A model generated the notes under the pieces. It made no database searches. It saw only the letters and a list, made by a program, of their open reading frames with translations, and had not been told where the DNA came from. DNA of 19,114 nt from JAGLQA01 sp023135565 (GTDB lineage: Bacteria; Acidobacteriota; Aminicenantia; UBA2199), in contig DAOWCY010000138.1 in the NCBI GenBank assembly GCA_030639305.1, positions 1 to 19,114 of the forward strand, given 5' to 3'. The position numbers and the translations under genes are program-made. Below, in pieces: positions 6,968 through 13,982 of this stretch (positions are counted from its first letter, which is position 1; each line of letters opens with the position of its first letter).

Positions 6968-7951
6968 ATGGTAAAAGAAAGAGATTATGAATTTCTAAAC
7001 GAAAAAGTAATCGTCCTCTACGATAAGCTGTTCCCGCTCTATATCGTTCGTGGTGAGAAAAATTTCTTAGTAGATGCGGGCACTGCCGCCGGCGCACCCA
7101 GGGTCTATGAACGCATCCGGGAAATTTTAACAAATGCTGCCTCCGGCGGCAAGGGGGGCTTTTTTGAAAAATCGCCCCCCTTGACCCCCCAAAAAACTTT
7201 TGATAGCCCCGGAGTAAACGAACGTTTGAAAATCGACACCCTGCTGTTAACTCATACCCATTGGGACCATACCGGAGGCGCTTTCTATTTACAAGAAAAA
7301 TACGGCTTTAACGTGATCGGCTCCCGGCTGTCCGGGGCGCTGCTGCAAAAACGAAAAGTGCTGGAGGTTATCGAGTTCATGAACCTGCAGTATAAAAGTA
7401 CGTTAAATGATTATTCCGAATCCCATTTCGATCCCCTGCAAAACATAGAATCAGTAAAAGATGGAGACACTATCCGGGTCGATGCGGACAGCTATTTCCA
7501 GGTGCTGGCGACCCCGGGACATACCAGATGCTCGCTTTCTTTTTTTATGCTGCCGGAAAGAATACTGTTCCCCGCGGATGCGGTGGGCTTAATTGCCCGG
7601 GACGGCAATATCTGGCCGCTTTTCTTTTCAGATTACGCTCAATATGAACAATCTTTAGAAAGGCTTATCAGTCTACAAGCGGAGGTGCTGGCTTTTTCTC
7701 ATAACAAACTCATAAAAGGAAAAGAAAAAATAAAAAAGCATTTAGAAAATTGTCTAATTAGAACCCGCAGTGTAAAAGATAGAATCGTGGAACTGCTGAA
7801 AAAGAACCCGGACCCGGTTATTACAACAGACACTCTTTATGAACAGGAGTTTGCCGACTCGCCTTTTATCGGTTCCCAGGAGAGTTTAAAAGAGAACCTC
7901 AAAGCCATGGTAAAAATCGTATCCAATCCCCGCGGCGCGAGGAGCCTATGA
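6968..7951 (+). CDS. MBL-fold metallo-hydrolase
   Basis: 327 residues. The metallo-beta-lactamase signature THTHWDHTGG gives ligands H96, H98, D100 and H101; further ligands are H185 (TPGHTRCS), D204 (FPADAVG) and probably H245 (FSHNK). This is the glyoxalase II-like branch that hydrolyses thioesters, lactones or similar; the substrate cannot be read from the sequence. Residues about 58-79, between the first domain strands and the metal motif, are encoded by a dispersed palindromic repeat and look like an extra loop. The final residues NPRGARSL are encoded by a second, GC-rich repeat block that supplies the stop. The gene is alone on its strand and converges with the sulfatase-like gene. No signal peptide is seen, so it is probably cytoplasmic. 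Confidence 0.88.
   Translation: MVKERDYEFLNEKVIVLYDKLFPLYIVRGEKNFLVDAGTAAGAPRVYERIREILTNAASGGKGGFFEKSPPLTPQKTFDSPGVNERLKIDTLLLTHTHWDHTGGAFYLQEKYGFNVIGSRLSGALLQKRKVLEVIEFMNLQYKSTLNDYSESHFDPLQNIESVKDGDTIRVDADSYFQVLATPGHTRCSLSFFMLPERILFPADAVGLIARDGNIWPLFFSDYAQYEQSLERLISLQAEVLAFSHNKLIKGKEKIKKHLENCLIRTRSVKDRIVELLKKNPDPVITTDTLYEQEFADSPFIGSQESLKENLKAMVKIVSNPRGARSL
7139..7203 (+). repeat. Palindromic repeat copy B1, in frame inside the MBL hydrolase
   Basis: It starts with GCCTCCGGCGGC, has a perfect palindrome AAGGGGGGC/GCCCCCCTT around TTTTTTGAAAAAT, then CCCCCCAAAAAACTTTTGA. It is translated as AASGGKGGFFEKSPPLTPQK. Copy B2 inside the sulfatase-like gene is nearly the same sequence. Confidence 0.85.
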
Positions 7952-8046
7952 GGGGAGTGTCTCAGGGCAGAAAAGCGTTTCGCTAATCAAAAGTTTTGAT
8001 CAAACTTTTACAAAAGTTTGGCCCCCGGCAGGGCCGCCGGAGGCTG
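7928..8046 (-). repeat. Palindromic repeat copy A2 with GC box and linker
   Basis: CCCCGCGGCGCGAGGAGCC (7929-7947) and a linker with CAGGGCAGAAAAGCGT are shared with 13141-13200. Then comes the core (7986-8045), which reads on the minus strand GCCTCCGGCGGCCCTGCC, a CAAACTTTTG hairpin and AAAACTTTTGAT. It fills the gap between convergent genes and probably also ends transcription from either side. The GC box overlaps the last codons of the MBL gene. Confidence 0.85.
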
Positions 8047-8062
8047 GGGATGTTCTTATCGG

Positions 8063-10003
8063 CTACAAATAGCCTAAAGACTTTAGTTTCTCTTCTATCT
8101 CTTTTTCTTTTTCCGGAGTGATCTTTTCGCCTTTCAACGCGCCTGCTGTGGCGATAAATCTTTCCAGTTCTTTTTTTAGCTCTAAAAATCGACTGCCGGG
8201 AATTTCGTTTAAAAGATTAAATTTCTCAAAGGGGTCTTTGTTTAAATCGTAGATTTCGTATTTTTCGCCGGGTTTGTAACCGGTCAGAGTATTTTTCCCC
8301 TTCTTTTTGCCCGAATTAAATATTATTTTTAAACCGTTTTTTATTAAAGCGAATTTTTCGTCCCCGTAGAGCGTGCCCGTAACAAAAATTGACCGGTCTC
8401 CGGGATTGTTGATTCCTTGCCTTCGGCGACCAGGGGGCTTTTTTGAAAACTCGCCCCCTGGACCCCCAAAAAACTTTTTATTACCATCCAGCAAACTGCG
8501 TCCCTGCGGGCCGGGACGCGCCGATGAAACGCCCGCTGTATCGAGAATCCCAGGCAGCAGATCGATCAGGTTCACCGGGGTTTCTATTTTTTTGGGGGAA
8601 AAGGGTTTCCCGAAAATAATCAGCGGCACATGAAGCAATTCGTTATAAACCGTATGCCCATGCTCGAAAGAGCCGTGTTCCCAGAACTCTTCGCCGTGAT
8701 CCGAAGTGATTATCACAACCGTATTTTTGAGTTTTTTCCTGTTTTCCAAAAAAGTTATTATCTCTTTTATGGCGGCGTCTACAAACCTGAGCTGCCCATC
8801 ATAAAGGGCTTCTAAGTAATATCTATCGGAGTCCGGGAAATTTCCCTCCGCCGTTAACGACCGCACCGACTCCACGAAAATAAAACCGGGTTTAAGTAAC
8901 GACGTTTCGCCTTTTTTTAGAAACTGTTTATTAAAGCGGTTCTTGTGGTAGGGCAGGTGCAGGTCCATATAATGAATATAAGCAAAAAACTTTTCGTCTT
9001 TTATACTTTCGTCAAGCGAGCTTAGAAATTCCCCGGTTAACTCTTCCGCCCTGCTTATACCGACAATCGTTTCAAAACCCTGGTCGAAATTAAATTTACT
9101 GCTGATATAGGGATTGCCGCCGTGAAAAAAACAGGTGCGGTAACCGCTGTTTTTTAGAATTTCAGCAATAGTCAGCGCCTCTTGCGGTAAGGCGTCATCA
9201 TGATTCAGCGCACTGTGCCGGTTGGGGTACAGGGAGGTGAAAATCGAAGCCACTGCCGGTTTTGTCCAGGGGGCGTTAGTGTAGGCTTTCTTAAAGAGAA
9301 CCCCGGCGGCGGCTAAACCGTCGATGTGCGGCGATGTCTTTCGCCCGTAACCATAGCAGCCGAGATGGTCCGCTCTTAAACAGTCTATTGTGATCAGGAT
9401 GATATTCGGCCCGGGTGGTTCTTTTTTCGTGGAAGCAGAGAAAAGAATAAGGGCGCTGAGAATCGAAAAAAGCAAAATCATAAAAAAAGCAGCCCGGGTA
9501 AAATGTTTAATTTTTACGGCTTTGAATAGGTTTTCCCAATTTGTTTTTATCAGCGCCCAGGCTAAAAAACAGGTAAAAAGCAGCACCGCTATATTGAGCA
9601 GCACGGCCCCCAGGTTGAAACCGGCAAAAGTGCGGCTTTTCATGATCCACTGCCCATAAACCAGCACTAAGAAAAAAGTGCAGACCAGGCAGGCAAAATA
9701 AATTTTTAATCTCTTTTTATTAATGATGCGGAAATCTATTTTAATTTTGACTGCCGGGGAAATAAAAAACTTCCACAGTAGGTAAAGACACAGGAAAATT
9801 AGGTCTATTAATAATATGGCAGTTATCAAATCCAGCAGCGGGTCTTTGAGATTTAGAGCGATGAGCCGGTACATTTTGTGATAGAAATATTTGTTGGCGC
9901 TGATGTGGGACAGGGTGAGTTTTAGTTGAGCAAAATGAATAACGATGCCGCATACAAAGGCCAAGAATGTGCTTGTAAATATAATTTTAGCTGTTTTTCT
10001 CAT
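8063..10003 (-). CDS. Membrane-anchored sulfatase-superfamily hydrolase/transferase
   Basis: About 646 residues from ATG 10003. An in-frame TTG at 10063 would add 20 residues encoded by repeat copy B3, which I reject as the start. Roughly five membrane helices lie in residues 5-190, then an extracytoplasmic alkaline-phosphatase-fold domain begins at PNIILITIDCLRADHLG (D207). Other metal and active-site blocks are TNAPWTKPAVAS (T247), HYMDLHLPYH (344-353) and TSDHGEEFWEHG (D435, H436). Classical sulfatases have Cys or Ser in C/S-x-P-x-R; here Thr occupies that place and the Arg is Val. This suggests a Thr nucleophile as in phosphoethanolamine or LTA-type transferases, or a phosphoester/phosphonate hydrolase. 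Residues about 509-530 derive from repeat B2. The domain order, membrane part then sulfatase domain, resembles envelope-modifying enzymes. Confidence 0.85.
   Translation of the reverse strand: MRKTAKIIFTSTFLAFVCGIVIHFAQLKLTLSHISANKYFYHKMYRLIALNLKDPLLDLITAILLIDLIFLCLYLLWKFFISPAVKIKIDFRIINKKRLKIYFACLVCTFFLVLVYGQWIMKSRTFAGFNLGAVLLNIAVLLFTCFLAWALIKTNWENLFKAVKIKHFTRAAFFMILLFSILSALILFSASTKKEPPGPNIILITIDCLRADHLGCYGYGRKTSPHIDGLAAAGVLFKKAYTNAPWTKPAVASIFTSLYPNRHSALNHDDALPQEALTIAEILKNSGYRTCFFHGGNPYISSKFNFDQGFETIVGISRAEELTGEFLSSLDESIKDEKFFAYIHYMDLHLPYHKNRFNKQFLKKGETSLLKPGFIFVESVRSLTAEGNFPDSDRYYLEALYDGQLRFVDAAIKEIITFLENRKKLKNTVVIITSDHGEEFWEHGSFEHGHTVYNELLHVPLIIFGKPFSPKKIETPVNLIDLLPGILDTAGVSSARPGPQGRSLLDGNKKFFGGPGGEFSKKPPGRRRQGINNPGDRSIFVTGTLYGDEKFALIKNGLKIIFNSGKKKGKNTLTGYKPGEKYEIYDLNKDPFEKFNLLNEIPGSRFLELKKELERFIATAGALKGEKITPEKEKEIEEKLKSLGYL
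8419..8480 (+). repeat. Palindromic repeat copy B2, in frame inside the sulfatase-like gene
   Basis: GCCTTCGGCGACCAGGGGGC, TTTTTTGAAAACTC, GCCCCCTGG and CCCCCAAAAAACTTTTT. It is the same element as 7139-7203, but its host gene reads the opposite strand, giving residues like NKKFFGGPGGEFSKKPPGRR. Flanking host sequence (LLDGN before, NPGDRSIF after) would join smoothly without it. Confidence 0.85.
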
Positions 10004-10014
10004 AACACCGTCAT

Positions 10015-10071
10015 GCCTTCGGCGACCAAAAACCTTTTTGAAAAAAGGTTTCTGGACTTCCAAAAACTTCT
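10015..10071 (+). repeat. Palindromic repeat copy B3, upstream of the sulfatase-like gene
   Basis: GCCTTCGGCGACC, then a different palindrome AAACCTTTTTGAAAAAAGGTTT, then TGGACTTCCAAAAACTTCT. The palindrome sequence differs from B1 and B2 while its pairing is kept. It is open in the frame of the sulfatase-like gene, which creates a spurious upstream TTG start. Confidence 0.7.
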
Positions 10072-10179
10072 ATTTAGCGATACATTTTTAGGTTTTGTAT
10101 ACCGACCATAGTGGGCTTACGATGCCGCGAATCGCCTGTGCCCCCTTTAAACGTCCGGGAGTTTGCCCAAACATCGAGC

Positions 10180-10260
10180 TTAACAAAAGTTTTGTTCAAA
10201 CTTTTTCAAAAGTTTGGCCCCCGGCAGGGTAAGAGGCAGGTGTCACCGCACCCTATCCGG
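10180..10260 (-). repeat. Palindromic repeat copy A3, partial, at the gltS 3' end
   Basis: On the plus strand: AACAAAAGTTTTGTTCAAAC, TTTTTCAAAAGTTTGGCCCC, CGGCAGGG, then a divergent end with GGTGTCACCGCACC. The GCCGCCGGAGGC box is lost. The hairpin lies just past the gltS stop and may act as its terminator. The rest of 10072-10179 shows no gene. Confidence 0.7.
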
Positions 10261-11605
10261 CGCGCTTTTTCAGCAGCAGCAGCATTCCGAACCAGAAAAC
10301 CATCACTACAGCGCTGATGGCAAAAACAAACCAGCCGCCGTTAAGAATAACTAAAGGTATAGCGATAGAGGTCCACAACCCGCCGCCCATGATGGGTTCA
10401 TGCATGAGTTGTTTATAGCCGAAAGCCGACGGCGCGTCGGTTTTGCTTTCCGGGTCTACTGCCCGCAGCAGGAGCAGGCCCGTGGCCGTAACGCCCATGG
10501 ACTGCCCCATTTCGGCAATGGCCCGCTCAAACCAGAAATTCGGCAGGAACCTCCGGGCCAGGAAAACCACACAAAACACATTCCACAGCACACCGGCTGC
10601 CACGATAATAAGAAAAGGCGCCATTCCTTCGGCGATAACGTCGATTCTTATGGTGCTGATAGCCGCCACCACTAAGAAATCCAAAGCCGTACCCGAAAGA
10701 CGCTGCATAAGCGCATGGTCGATAGGAGAAATCCTGGTAAATTTAGACACCACAATCTGTATGATCAAGCCCCCTAACATACACAAAGGAAAAAGGGGAA
10801 AACCGCGCAAGATTTTTTTCTCCGCCAGGAATGGCGACAGCAACTCGAACTGCAGCAGCCCCTGCTTAAACCCGTAACCGATCAATACCGCGATACCGAT
10901 GATAGCCAGGTGGAGCGCCAAACTGTCGATAGAATCGGCTGAAACCGTCTGCATTCCGGCCACGGGACGTTTGTCTTTGTCATAGAACCCGCCCCATTCG
11001 CCCCGGGCTAATTCGCCTAAAGGCTTCAACTGTTGGGTATGGCCCTTCCTGGCCGCCCAGTTGATCAGGATGATGCCGATCACGATAGCGGTCACCACCC
11101 CCATAGTCGCCGCAGCCAGGGCATAATCGGTGCCTTCCGGCCAGTTGTAGGTTTCGAAGGTCTCTTTTAAACCGGCGGCAGTGCCGTGTCCACCTTCGAA
11201 GCCCACTTCAACCACCACTCCGAACACATCCGGCACATTAAAGATACGCTTCAGGAAGACCAGCACCACCAATAGACCTACGAAATATTGCCCCCAGGCC
11301 ACAATCTGACCATAGGCCAACTGCGGCGCCGATTTTTTCCAGATGGTGGAAAAGGAAGGAATGACGACCCCTAAGAACAGGGCGGCAAAAACGATATTGA
11401 TCAAAAAACCGGGCAGCGCCGACCAGCCGGCAGTCCAACCGGCGGGAATCGAAGTATCGAAAATTTGTAAGACCAGCAGCCCTAAGATGCCGCCGATAAC
11501 CGACGTAGGAATATAGAGCTTTTGCAGAAGTTTGATATTAGTACGTAAAAACTTAGCTGCAACCAACAATAGGCTTAAACCCGCGAAAGAAGTTACGATA
11601 TCCAT
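10253..11605 (-). CDS. gltS: Sodium/glutamate symporter GltS
   Basis: 450 residues, hydrophobic throughout with two inverted halves. The family signature EVGFEGGHGTAAGLKETF (133-150) and a mirrored C-terminal EPIMGGGLWTSIAIP are the glycine-rich reentrant motifs of GltS (PF03616). It imports glutamate with Na+ across the inner membrane. It is somewhat longer than the roughly 400-residue E. coli protein, with an extra cytoplasmic loop near the middle (after NWAARKGHTQQ). It is divergent from the DAACS transporter 294 bp away, which probably handles the same substrate class. There is no Shine-Dalgarno and a promoter ends 6 bp before the ATG, suggesting a leaderless mRNA. Confidence 0.92.
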   Translation of the reverse strand: MDIVTSFAGLSLLLVAAKFLRTNIKLLQKLYIPTSVIGGILGLLVLQIFDTSIPAGWTAGWSALPGFLINIVFAALFLGVVIPSFSTIWKKSAPQLAYGQIVAWGQYFVGLLVVLVFLKRIFNVPDVFGVVVEVGFEGGHGTAAGLKETFETYNWPEGTDYALAAATMGVVTAIVIGIILINWAARKGHTQQLKPLGELARGEWGGFYDKDKRPVAGMQTVSADSIDSLALHLAIIGIAVLIGYGFKQGLLQFELLSPFLAEKKILRGFPLFPLCMLGGLIIQIVVSKFTRISPIDHALMQRLSGTALDFLVVAAISTIRIDVIAEGMAPFLIIVAAGVLWNVFCVVFLARRFLPNFWFERAIAEMGQSMGVTATGLLLLRAVDPESKTDAPSAFGYKQLMHEPIMGGGLWTSIAIPLVILNGGWFVFAISAVVMVFWFGMLLLLKKRAG

Positions 11606-11611
11606 GTTTTT

Positions 11612-11640
11612 ATAGTATCAGAAAAATCAAAAATTGTAAA
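11612..11640 (-). promoter_or_regulatory. gltS promoter, probably leaderless
   Basis: On the minus strand TTTACA (11635-11640), a 17-bp spacer and TACTAT (11612-11617) are followed after 6 bp by the gltS ATG. The -10 matches the consensus at four of six positions. Confidence 0.5.
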
Positions 11641-11708
11641 GCCTGGCCCGCCACGTGGTCGGGGTATAAGCCGCTTCGCAGCAAGGTGGCGCTTTTCGCT
11701 TCTCAATC

Positions 11709-11770
11709 ATCAAAAGTTTTGATCAAACTTTTACAAAAGTTTGGCCCCCGGCAGGGCCGCCGGAGGCTAA
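11709..11770 (-). repeat. Palindromic repeat copy A4
   Basis: Nearly identical to the core of A2 (7986-8045): ATCAAAAGTTTTGATCAAAC, TTTTACAAAAGTTTGGCCCC, then CGGCAGGGCCGCCGGAGGCT. An upstream GC stretch with CCACGTGG (11651-11658) and a GGCGCTTTTCGCTT linker resembles the linkers of A2 and A5. It lies between the divergent transporters. Confidence 0.85.
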
Positions 11771-11780
11771 TTTGTAATTC

Positions 11781-11824
11781 CCGGGCCAGCCGCAGGGGAC
11801 GCCGTCCCCCCGCCGCTGGCCCGG
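11781..11824. other. Strong nested GC hairpin or cruciform between the divergent transporters
   Basis: Arms CCGGGCCAGC (11781-11790) and GCTGGCCCGG (11815-11824) enclose a second stem GGGGAC/GTCCCC (11795-11800 and 11804-11809) with a GCC loop. There is no U-run on either side, so it is not a classical terminator. It lies upstream of the DAACS promoter and could be a repeat remnant or a DNA-structure element. Confidence 0.7.
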
Positions 11825-11832
11825 TTTGGGTA

Positions 11833-11861
11833 TTGCAAAAGAAGAGATTAACCTTTATAAT
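11833..11861 (+). promoter_or_regulatory. Promoter of the DAACS transporter gene
   Basis: TTGCAA (11833-11838), a 17-bp spacer and a perfect TATAAT (11856-11861). The ATG at 11900 follows a GGAGGT Shine-Dalgarno (11888-11893). Confidence 0.6.
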
Positions 11862-11899
11862 ATAGCATCAAAAAATGACCACGAACCGGAGGTACTAAC

Positions 11900-13165
11900 A
11901 TGAAGTTAAAGATTCATTGGCAAATATTGATCGCTATGGCGCTGGGTGTTGTTGTGGGTATCATATTCCAGGTCATCTACCAGGGAAAACCTACCGGCTG
12001 GGTGTTCAGTATAATCGTCGCTTTCGGCACCGTTTTTATCCGGCTGCTGAAAATGGTCATTGTGCCCTTGATTTTGAGTTCTATTGTCAGCGGCGTAGCC
12101 AGCGTGGGCGAAGGGAAGAGTATCGGCAGGTTAGGTTTAAAAACCTTTTTATATTATTTTGTGTCCAGTATTTTAGCAATTATGATCGGCCTGATATTGA
12201 CCAATGTCATCCAGCCGGGTGTGGGCGCGGATATCCCGGTGGGCCATGATTTTAATGCGGAAAATTTAAAAACCCCCCAATCGCCGGGCGAGATTATTAT
12301 CGGCATGATACCGCTGAATCCCATACAAGCCGCATCCAGCGGGCATATGCTGGGAATTATTTTCTTTGCTATTTTTATGGGCGTGGCCATCACCAAAGTC
12401 AAATCCGAAAGCCGGGATTTCATGAAAAAAATATTTAATTCCTTTTTCGATGTAATGATGAAAATCACCGAATATGTAATCAAATTAGCGCCTATCGGGG
12501 TTTTCGGGTTAATTACCAAAACCGTTTCCACCGCGGGGCTCGGTTTGTTTAAAACCGTCAGTTTGTATATTCTTACTATCTTAGGCGGTTTTATTATTCA
12601 TATGTTTTTGGTGCTTCCGGCCATATTTTATCTTACTACCAGGATCAATCCGCTGCTGCATTTTAAAGCCATGATCTCCGCCATGATAACCGCTTTTTCC
12701 ACCTGTTCCTCCAACGCCACGCTGCCGGTTACAATGAGTAATGTAGAGAAAAAAGCCGGTGTATCCAATAGGGTTTCCAGTTTTGTCTTACCCATGGGCG
12801 CCACAGTGAATATGAACGGCACAGCCCTATATGAGTGCGCCGGGGTGATATTCATCAGCCAGGTGCTGGGTTTAAAACTCTCCCTGGCGCAGCAATTTAT
12901 TATTGCTTTGACTGCGCTGCTTTCGTCTATCGGCGCAGCCGGGATCCCGGCAGCCGGAGTAGTGGTGATTTTTATCGTAACCCAGGCGGTAGGGTTCAAG
13001 GACACCGATATTGCCGCCATTATCGGCGTGATGCTGGCTGTAGACCGGCCTATAGATATGTTCAGGACAACAGTCAATATATTCAGCGACAGTATGGGCG
13101 CGGTGGTGGTCGCCAAAAGTGAAGGCGAAAAAAACTTATACCCCCGCGGCGCGGGGAGCCGATAA
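11900..13165 (+). CDS. Dicarboxylate/amino acid:cation symporter (DAACS family, GltP/DctA-like)
   Basis: 421 residues. The N-terminus HWQILIAMALGVVVGIIF and multiple membrane helices fit the DAACS/SDF family (PF00375). The Ser-rich hairpin TCSSNATLPVT (268-278), NMNGTA (304-309) and the substrate/ion helix VDRPIDMFRTTVN (381-393) with D397 are all present, so transport should be intact. Substrates are glutamate, aspartate or C4-dicarboxylates with H+ or Na+; which one cannot be decided. It is divergent from gltS. The start follows a good Shine-Dalgarno. The last residues YPRGAGSR and the stop are encoded by a GC-rich palindrome shared with the MBL gene end, so the native C-terminus was probably replaced or extended. 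Confidence 0.92.
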   Translation: MKLKIHWQILIAMALGVVVGIIFQVIYQGKPTGWVFSIIVAFGTVFIRLLKMVIVPLILSSIVSGVASVGEGKSIGRLGLKTFLYYFVSSILAIMIGLILTNVIQPGVGADIPVGHDFNAENLKTPQSPGEIIIGMIPLNPIQAASSGHMLGIIFFAIFMGVAITKVKSESRDFMKKIFNSFFDVMMKITEYVIKLAPIGVFGLITKTVSTAGLGLFKTVSLYILTILGGFIIHMFLVLPAIFYLTTRINPLLHFKAMISAMITAFSTCSSNATLPVTMSNVEKKAGVSNRVSSFVLPMGATVNMNGTALYECAGVIFISQVLGLKLSLAQQFIIALTALLSSIGAAGIPAAGVVVIFIVTQAVGFKDTDIAAIIGVMLAVDRPIDMFRTTVNIFSDSMGAVVVAKSEGEKNLYPRGAGSR

Positions 13166-13300
13166 GGGGCTGCATATCAGGGCAGAAAAGCGTGTCGCTC
13201 AACACAAGTTTTGATCAAACTTTTTCAAAGGTGCGGTATGCCGCTGGCCCCCAACGAAAAATTCAATGGGGGCGTCACCCGGCAGGGCCGCCGGAGGCAA
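13142..13300 (-). repeat. Palindromic repeat copy A5 with GC box and linker
   Basis: The box CCCCGCGGCGCGGGG (13142-13156) is a perfect palindrome around a central G. A linker with CAGGGCAGAAAAGCGT follows, then the core 13201-13299 with AAGTTTTGATCAAACTTTTT, the GC hairpin module (GGCCCCC...GGGGGCG) and GGCAGGGCCGCCGGAGGC. The core shares its GC module with A1 but its linker with A2, so modules are mixed between copies. The box encodes the last DAACS codons. Confidence 0.85.
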
Positions 13301-13358
13301 GTCGTAAATGCGGTTTTGCTGAATGCTGTGCTTTTCCGCAGTCGAATAAATTTTTTTC

Positions 13359-13387
13359 TTGAAATGCGAATTTTTTTTAGCTATAAT
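13359..13387 (+). promoter_or_regulatory. Promoter of the exported beta-rich protein gene
   Basis: TTGAAA (13359-13364), exactly 17 bp, then a perfect TATAAT (13382-13387). This leaves a leader of about 70 nt before the ATG at 13465. The gap 13166-13464 otherwise holds repeat A5. Confidence 0.7.
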
Positions 13388-13464
13388 GTGATATGAAAAT
13401 TAAGGAAAGCAAAACAGTTGGTAGTGCATCAATTGTAAATCTTATCTATAAAAAGGAGAAAAAA

Positions 13465-13947
13465 ATGAAAAAAGTTATTCTTTTAGTAATGGTATTTGTT
13501 TTGGTTTTTGCTGTTTCCGCCGTGAATTTAAAAGCCCAGGGGCAGGAAATGGACCTGTATGTAAACGCCGGGTTGATAACCGACGATCAGTTTACCTTCG
13601 ACCCTATCGTATGGTCCGGTGGAATTAATGTGGACATCCATTTTAGCGATATGTTGATGTTAAGCCCGGAATGCGATGTGATTTTCTGGGGCTTTAAATT
13701 TGATGCCATCTGGCTGGCTCCCGGTGTGATAGCAAATTTCAAAACCAACATGCTTTTTGTCGGCGGAGGTATTACCAAATGGTTTAAGCTTTCAGGAAAC
13801 GTCTTCAACTCCGACCTCAGCCTGAAACTAAATGTGGGGTTTAAAAGCAAAAAGTATAGGTTAACGGTATACCTGTTAACTCCCTTCGACGAAATGTTTA
13901 AGAGGTATTATACGATGTTCGGCGCCACTATCGGTTTTGCTTTTTAA
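13465..13947 (+). CDS. Small exported protein, probably outer-membrane beta-barrel
   Basis: 160 residues from ATG 13465, chosen because AAGGAG (13454-13459) lies at the right distance. An in-frame ATG at 13393 has no Shine-Dalgarno and would start almost at the promoter. Residues 1-24 form a signal peptide (KKVILLVMVFVLVFAVSAVNLKA). The mature part alternates polar and aromatic residues in short strands (DLYVNAG, MLMLSPECDVIFW, LFVGGGITKWF, LKLNVGF, RLTVYLL) and ends MFGATIGFAF with a terminal aromatic, the usual beta-barrel assembly signal. I do not recognise a family. It stands alone between a transporter and the convergent J-like/TPR gene. Confidence 0.7.
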   Translation: MKKVILLVMVFVLVFAVSAVNLKAQGQEMDLYVNAGLITDDQFTFDPIVWSGGINVDIHFSDMLMLSPECDVIFWGFKFDAIWLAPGVIANFKTNMLFVGGGITKWFKLSGNVFNSDLSLKLNVGFKSKKYRLTVYLLTPFDEMFKRYYTMFGATIGFAF

Positions 13948-13957
13948 GATATACACC

Positions 13958-13975
13958 GGCTCCCCGCGCCGCGGG
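13958..13975 (-). repeat. GC-box repeat at convergent gene ends
   Basis: The reverse complement reads CCCGCGGCGCGGGGAGCC, the same box as at 13143-13160 and, with one change, 7930-7947. A related CCCCGCGGCC forms the last codons of the minus-strand gene ending at 13983. It lies 11 bp past the beta-rich gene stop and could act as a bidirectional hairpin. Confidence 0.7.
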
Positions 13976-13982
13976 CAGGGCC

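Noticed and set aside
8373..8633. 86-residue plus-strand ORF opposite the sulfatase-like gene
   Set aside because: Its length comes from the stop-free repeat B2 read on the other strand; the minus-strand gene has clear family motifs.
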